NCBI GenBank assembly: GCA_021399405.1
Contig: JAAFKL010000243.1
Location: forward strand, 1-15,855
Length of the DNA: 15,855 nucleotides
DNA from: Candidatus Heimdallarchaeota archaeon
GTDB taxonomy: Archaea > Asgardarchaeota > Heimdallarchaeia > Heimdallarchaeales > Kariarchaeaceae
Direction of reading: 5' to 3'
The notes beneath the pieces were generated by a model. The model ran no database searches and was not told the DNA's origin. It worked only from the letters and a program-made list of their open reading frames with translations. This document shows, piece after piece, positions 12,926 through 15,855 of this stretch (positions are counted from its first letter, which is position 1; the number at the start of each line of letters is the position of its first letter). The position numbers were made by a program, and so were the translations under genes.

Positions 12926-14394
12926 ACTACGTAGAAACCCTATATCTAATATTACCAGTAATCGGAATTTTCTTTGCTGCAACATCAACTATATTTTTGA
13001 AGAAAAGCAGTAAATTATTATCTATTATTCTCTATTTACCAATACTATTGTTTGAACTGATAGTAATGGTCATAATCTACGATGATTTTGAAAAATACAA
13101 ACTGATAACTAAGAATATTGAAATATCTGGGATCTCAATAATTATTGTAATTTTTGTACAGACACTATTGATCCTTATTGGATTATTTAGCATTTTCTAC
13201 ATAAAGGAAAAAGATCTATCAGCATACTTCGCTCTTTATTTCTCAATGAATTTAGGTATTATCCTTGTATTCAGTGTATCTCATCTGTTCCTCTTATTCA
13301 TGTCTTGGGAATTAATGGTCCTTACGGGCTATTTATTAGTTCTATTCCCAAAAACAGAAGAATCATTGGAAGCTGGGTTCAAGTATCTGGTAATCAGTAC
13401 AATCGGATCATTAAACATACTTCTAGGCATGTCATTAATTTCTGGAATATCCACAGATTTGTCTTATGCAACTATTGCCAATAGCGATACATTAACGGAT
13501 GGGTTCATTGGAAAATTGGGATTCACTTTCTTGATAATTGGTTTCGGAGTAACTGCAGGTATGCTATTTCTTAATCAATGGCTACCGGATGCACACCCAG
13601 CCGCACCAGCCCCTGTTAGTGCGGTATTGTCAGCCATCATGGTTAATGCAGGCATATATGGGATATTTCTAGCATTCAATTTTATGGTGAATAGTGCTAA
13701 TTATGTAACTACTGCTCAAATAGTGATAATTGTTGCTACAATCACGATGACGGAAGCTAATTTAATGATCATTATACAATTGATGCGCGATGACAGCAAA
13801 GATATCAAGCGAATCCTAGCATACTCTACAATCGTACATCTGAGCTATTTGCTTGTTATTACACCAATTATATCTAATGATGGGATTGTCGTTCTTCTAC
13901 TACACATGTTTACTCATGGTATTGCTAAAGCCCAATTATTCCTTATTACTGGATACTTGTTAATGTTGACAAGATCTCGTGATTTAAGAAAATTAAAAGG
14001 AATCGGTCAGAAAGAAAAATTCCTAGGAGTAATAATTTTTATTTCCTTAATGTCTCTTGGAGGATTACCTGGAACTGGAGGTTTTGTTTCCAAATTATTA
14101 ATTCTCATTGTGTTCTACAAAAATAATGCAGACATAGGAATATTTGATACCGCAACGAATCAGATATTTACTTTGATACTTATTGTGAATGGATTTATTG
14201 CCTTTATTGGCTATCTATGGCTTATGAAATATCTTCTATTCGATAAACCAGATGAAGAAATTGAATTTGAATTGATCGCAAGCCGTTCATCAATGATAAT
14301 CAAAGGAATACTACTAGTGCTTTCTCTATCATTGATTTTCATTGGATTCTTCCCCAATGAGATAATATCACGGATATATCTGGTACTTCCTTGA
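12919..14394 (+). CDS. NuoM-like antiporter-type subunit, non-canonical start
   Basis: This protein of about 490 residues has roughly 14 helices and belongs to the NuoM/N/MrpD/MbhH family ('WLPDAHPAAPAPVSAVLSAI', 'DIKRILAYSTIVHLSYLL', 'LPGTGGFVSKLLIL'). Glu131 in MSWELMV (TM5) and Lys392 (TM12) are present. However, the TM7 position that is normally Lys in 'GvKAG' is Thr212 (GFGVTAGM), and the TM8 Lys is Asn243 (IMVNAG), so two residues needed for proton transfer in NuoM are missing. The start is placed at ATT 12919 (or ATA 12922, which overlaps the NuoL stop as ATAG) because of the GGAGGT upstream and because TM1 begins at once ('VETLYLILPVIGIFF'). The only upstream ATG, at 12853, would add a polar 22-residue stretch unlike a NuoM N-terminus. 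Confidence 0.88.
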   Translation: MIDYVETLYLILPVIGIFFAATSTIFLKKSSKLLSIILYLPILLFELIVMVIIYDDFEKYKLITKNIEISGISIIIVIFVQTLLILIGLFSIFYIKEKDLSAYFALYFSMNLGIILVFSVSHLFLLFMSWELMVLTGYLLVLFPKTEESLEAGFKYLVISTIGSLNILLGMSLISGISTDLSYATIANSDTLTDGFIGKLGFTFLIIGFGVTAGMLFLNQWLPDAHPAAPAPVSAVLSAIMVNAGIYGIFLAFNFMVNSANYVTTAQIVIIVATITMTEANLMIIIQLMRDDSKDIKRILAYSTIVHLSYLLVITPIISNDGIVVLLLHMFTHGIAKAQLFLITGYLLMLTRSRDLRKLKGIGQKEKFLGVIIFISLMSLGGLPGTGGFVSKLLILIVFYKNNADIGIFDTATNQIFTLILIVNGFIAFIGYLWLMKYLLFDKPDEEIEFELIASRSSMIIKGILLVLSLSLIFIGFFPNEIISRIYLVLP

Positions 14395-14407
14395 GAGGTT
14401 TGAAATA

Positions 14408-14926
14408 ATGACACAACAGTTCTCTGATAATTATTTAGTAGATCGATTAAATAAAATCATGCAAGAATATCAGAGAATTGCGTTCATTGGTTTAGGAAAC
14501 CCAATAAAAGGGGATGATGCAGTTGGCATTTATATTTCGGACAAACTAATAGAAACAACAAATTCTCAAATTCCGTATATTCTATCGTGCTATCATGTCC
14601 CTGCAAATTATCTTGGGAAAATTGTTACCTACAATCCAGATTATCTAATATTTCTAGATGCTATATTTCATCCTGATTTTTCTCCTGGAGATATTGTAAT
14701 AATTAGCCCATCCAAAATTAAACAAGTAGATACTTTCACCACTCATTACCAGGGATACGAAACCATAATAAAATTCCTTGAAACTGAGTTGGGAAAGCAA
14801 TTAGATTACATTGTACTAGGAATAAATGTCACAGAAGTCAAATTGGATGATCAAATATCAATTGAAATCGAAAATTCAGCAGATGTGATAATTTCATCCA
14901 TCGAAAAGGTGATTACTCATGCATGA
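14408..14926 (+). CDS. Hydrogenase maturation protease, HycI type
   Basis: This 172-residue peptidase of the HycI/HyaD (M52) family removes the C-terminal tail of the large subunit once nickel is inserted. The GxGNPxxGDD signature is present as GLGNPIKGDD (residues 28-37), with Asp37 at the first nickel-sensing ligand position. 'LIFLDAIF' supplies Asp84, and His about 113 in 'FTTHYQGYETI' is the third ligand of the family. 'HVPANYLGKI' matches the substrate-side loop where HycI proteins have a PEN motif. A 20-residue N-terminal extension precedes the domain. GAGG lies 9 nt before the ATG, 13 nt after the NuoM-like gene, so it belongs to the operon. Its substrate is almost certainly the large subunit encoded at 7091, which still carries its tail. 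Confidence 0.87.
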   Translation: MTQQFSDNYLVDRLNKIMQEYQRIAFIGLGNPIKGDDAVGIYISDKLIETTNSQIPYILSCYHVPANYLGKIVTYNPDYLIFLDAIFHPDFSPGDIVIISPSKIKQVDTFTTHYQGYETIIKFLETELGKQLDYIVLGINVTEVKLDDQISIEIENSADVIISSIEKVITHA

Positions 14927-15272
14927 CAAAACACTAATTTTACCAATAATTGATGATCTTGAGAAACTTCTTCAAAAGGAAGTGGATTTAGAGATCTCAA
15001 TCGGCAATTTTACAAACTTAAACCAATCAATGGTTACTAAATTTCTCAACGATATCAATCCTGATCTTTTCAGCATAGAGATACTTGGAAATATTAAATT
15101 TTCAACAATTTCAGGAACTATCCAATGTTATAATTGTGATTTTGTAGGTACACCAACAAAAATAATTCAAGATCATGAGTTACACACAGATACGATTGTA
15201 GTATGCCCTGAATGTGATTCCATTCAAACTAAGAAAATCGGTGGTAACCAAATTCTTGTAAAATCTCTATAG
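14919..15272 (+). CDS. hypA: Hydrogenase nickel incorporation protein HypA
   Basis: The product is a 117-residue metallochaperone that delivers nickel, together with HypB, to the large subunit precursor. The N-terminus is MHD; His2 is the nickel ligand of HypA, and the usual Glu3 is Asp here. A zinc-binding domain with two CxxC pairs follows: C70/C73 in QCYNCDF and C96/C99 in VCPECDS. Length and layout match the family (about 113-120 residues), although the overall sequence is divergent. The ATG overlaps the protease gene by 8 nt, so the two are translated together. HypB, C, D, E and F are not in the window and must be elsewhere if the enzyme is active. Confidence 0.8.
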   Translation: MHDKTLILPIIDDLEKLLQKEVDLEISIGNFTNLNQSMVTKFLNDINPDLFSIEILGNIKFSTISGTIQCYNCDFVGTPTKIIQDHELHTDTIVVCPECDSIQTKKIGGNQILVKSL

Positions 15273-15297
15273 AATAAAATATACCATATCTGGATTA

Positions 15298-15855
15298 TTA
15301 TGCATTAATTAGCATCCAGTCATTAATTCCTGTTAAGATTAATTGTATACCTAAGGTGATTATTAGCAAACCCATTATTTTCACTATTGCCTTAGTAGCT
15401 TCAGCTCCGAGCACCCTGATGATTTGAGTTGATTGCCTAAGAACCAAGAATGTTAGGACCATAATAATCAATATAGAGCTGATCAGTGAAATTGCGAGCT
15501 CAATTTGAAATGATAGCTGGGTAGAAAGAAGGATTATTGCAGTAATCGATCCTGGTCCCGCAATTATGGGGAATCCTAAGGGCACAAGTCCAGGATTTTC
15601 TTGAGAATCATCTTTCATAAGTTTTTGACCATTTATTGTATCATATCCAAATTTGAAAAATAATATCCCTCCTGCAATTTTAAGGGAAAATGTAGAAATT
15701 CCAAATATATCTAAAACCATACCACCTATGAATAGACATGTAATCAGAGCAATAGTTGCAAATTTAATTGATGAATTCAATATCTTTCGTCTTTCTTTTT
15801 CTTGATATTCCGATGTGATTGATAAATAAGGACTAATCACACTGATTGGATTGAT
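15298..15855 (-). CDS. MarC-family integral membrane protein, 5' end outside window
   Basis: The minus-strand frame is open from the window edge to the stop at 15298-15300, about 185 residues. Helices occur at about 'FATIALITCLFIGGMVLDIF', 'LKIAGGILFFKFGYDTI', 'VPLGFPIIAGPGSITAIIL', 'IELAISLISSILIIMVLTF' and 'AIVKIMGLLIITLGIQLIL'. The last three regions, with PLGFPIIAGPGSI, are the MarC (UPF0056) signature. The start of the visible frame, INPISVISPYLSIT, matches the MarC N-terminal 'DPxGxxPxFLxLT', so the GTG at 15838-15840 is internal (V of PISV) and one helix plus the true start lie to the right. MarC transport function is unsettled. It is convergent with hypA, with a 25-nt gap. Confidence 0.88.
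   Translation of the reverse strand: MNPISVISPYLSITSEYQEKERRKILNSSIKFATIALITCLFIGGMVLDIFGISTFSLKIAGGILFFKFGYDTINGQKLMKDDSQENPGLVPLGFPIIAGPGSITAIILLSTQLSFQIELAISLISSILIIMVLTFLVLRQSTQIIRVLGAEATKAIVKIMGLLIITLGIQLILTGINDWMLINA

Noticed and set aside
15838..15840. GTG as start of the MarC-family gene
   Set aside because: The frame stays open to the window edge and the residues before it (INPIS) match the MarC N-terminal motif, so the start is outside.
1..15855. CRISPR array, insertion sequence or integrase
   Set aside because: I saw no regularly spaced direct repeats, transposase or recombinase motifs, or terminal repeats with target duplication.

Overview
The window is AT-rich archaeal DNA, most likely from an Asgard archaeon, with a Heimdallarchaeia-like lineage as my best guess. 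The evidence is a Rab/Ras-type small GTPase with all five G motifs, archaeal TATA-like boxes, Shine-Dalgarno sites of the GGAGG type inside the large operon, secreted proteins with a C-terminal membrane anchor, a membrane-bound winged-helix regulator, and an archaeal-style energy-converting [NiFe] hydrogenase. The lineage is inferred from gene content only; there is no rRNA or ribosomal marker in the window.

Left part (1-6270). A PAS-PAS sensor histidine kinase runs off the left edge on the minus strand. It diverges from a small GTPase gene. A SnoaL-like (NTF2-fold) protein gene and several very small membrane or secreted protein genes follow, separated by unusually long intergenic stretches. 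Two of these stretches contain perfect inverted repeats that could fold into structured RNAs (1839-1927 and 2761-2893). At 3551-5599 lies a possible surface/regulation module: a secreted, Thr/Ser-rich protein with a C-terminal anchor, split by an apparent -1 frameshift, then a gene for a signal-peptide-bearing, membrane-spanning protein whose cytoplasmic part carries two winged-helix domains. A 10-bp perfect inverted repeat sits in the latter's promoter. The stretch 5600-6270 has only a possible remnant ORF and promoter-like sequence.

Right part (6271-15272). One tightly packed operon of twelve genes encodes a membrane-bound group 4 [NiFe] hydrogenase laid out like respiratory complex I: NuoA-, B-, fused CD-, H-, I-, J (as two separate genes)-, K-, L- and M-like subunits, followed by a HycI-type maturation protease and HypA. 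The large subunit keeps all four NiFe-binding cysteines (two CxxC pairs) and a 38-residue C-terminal tail, which fits the linked protease. The small subunit has the hydrogenase-type CxxC rather than the adjacent CC of complex I. There are no genes for NuoE, F, G or N. Electrons probably move between the NiFe site and a soluble low-potential carrier (ferredoxin is the usual one) through three [4Fe-4S] clusters, coupled to ion movement by the membrane arm.

Unusual points are the NuoA-like subunit in an active-site-intact hydrogenase, loss of the key TM7 and TM8 lysines in the NuoM-like subunit, and an apparent AUU or AUA start codon for that gene. At the right edge a MarC-family membrane protein gene, convergent with the operon, runs out of the window.
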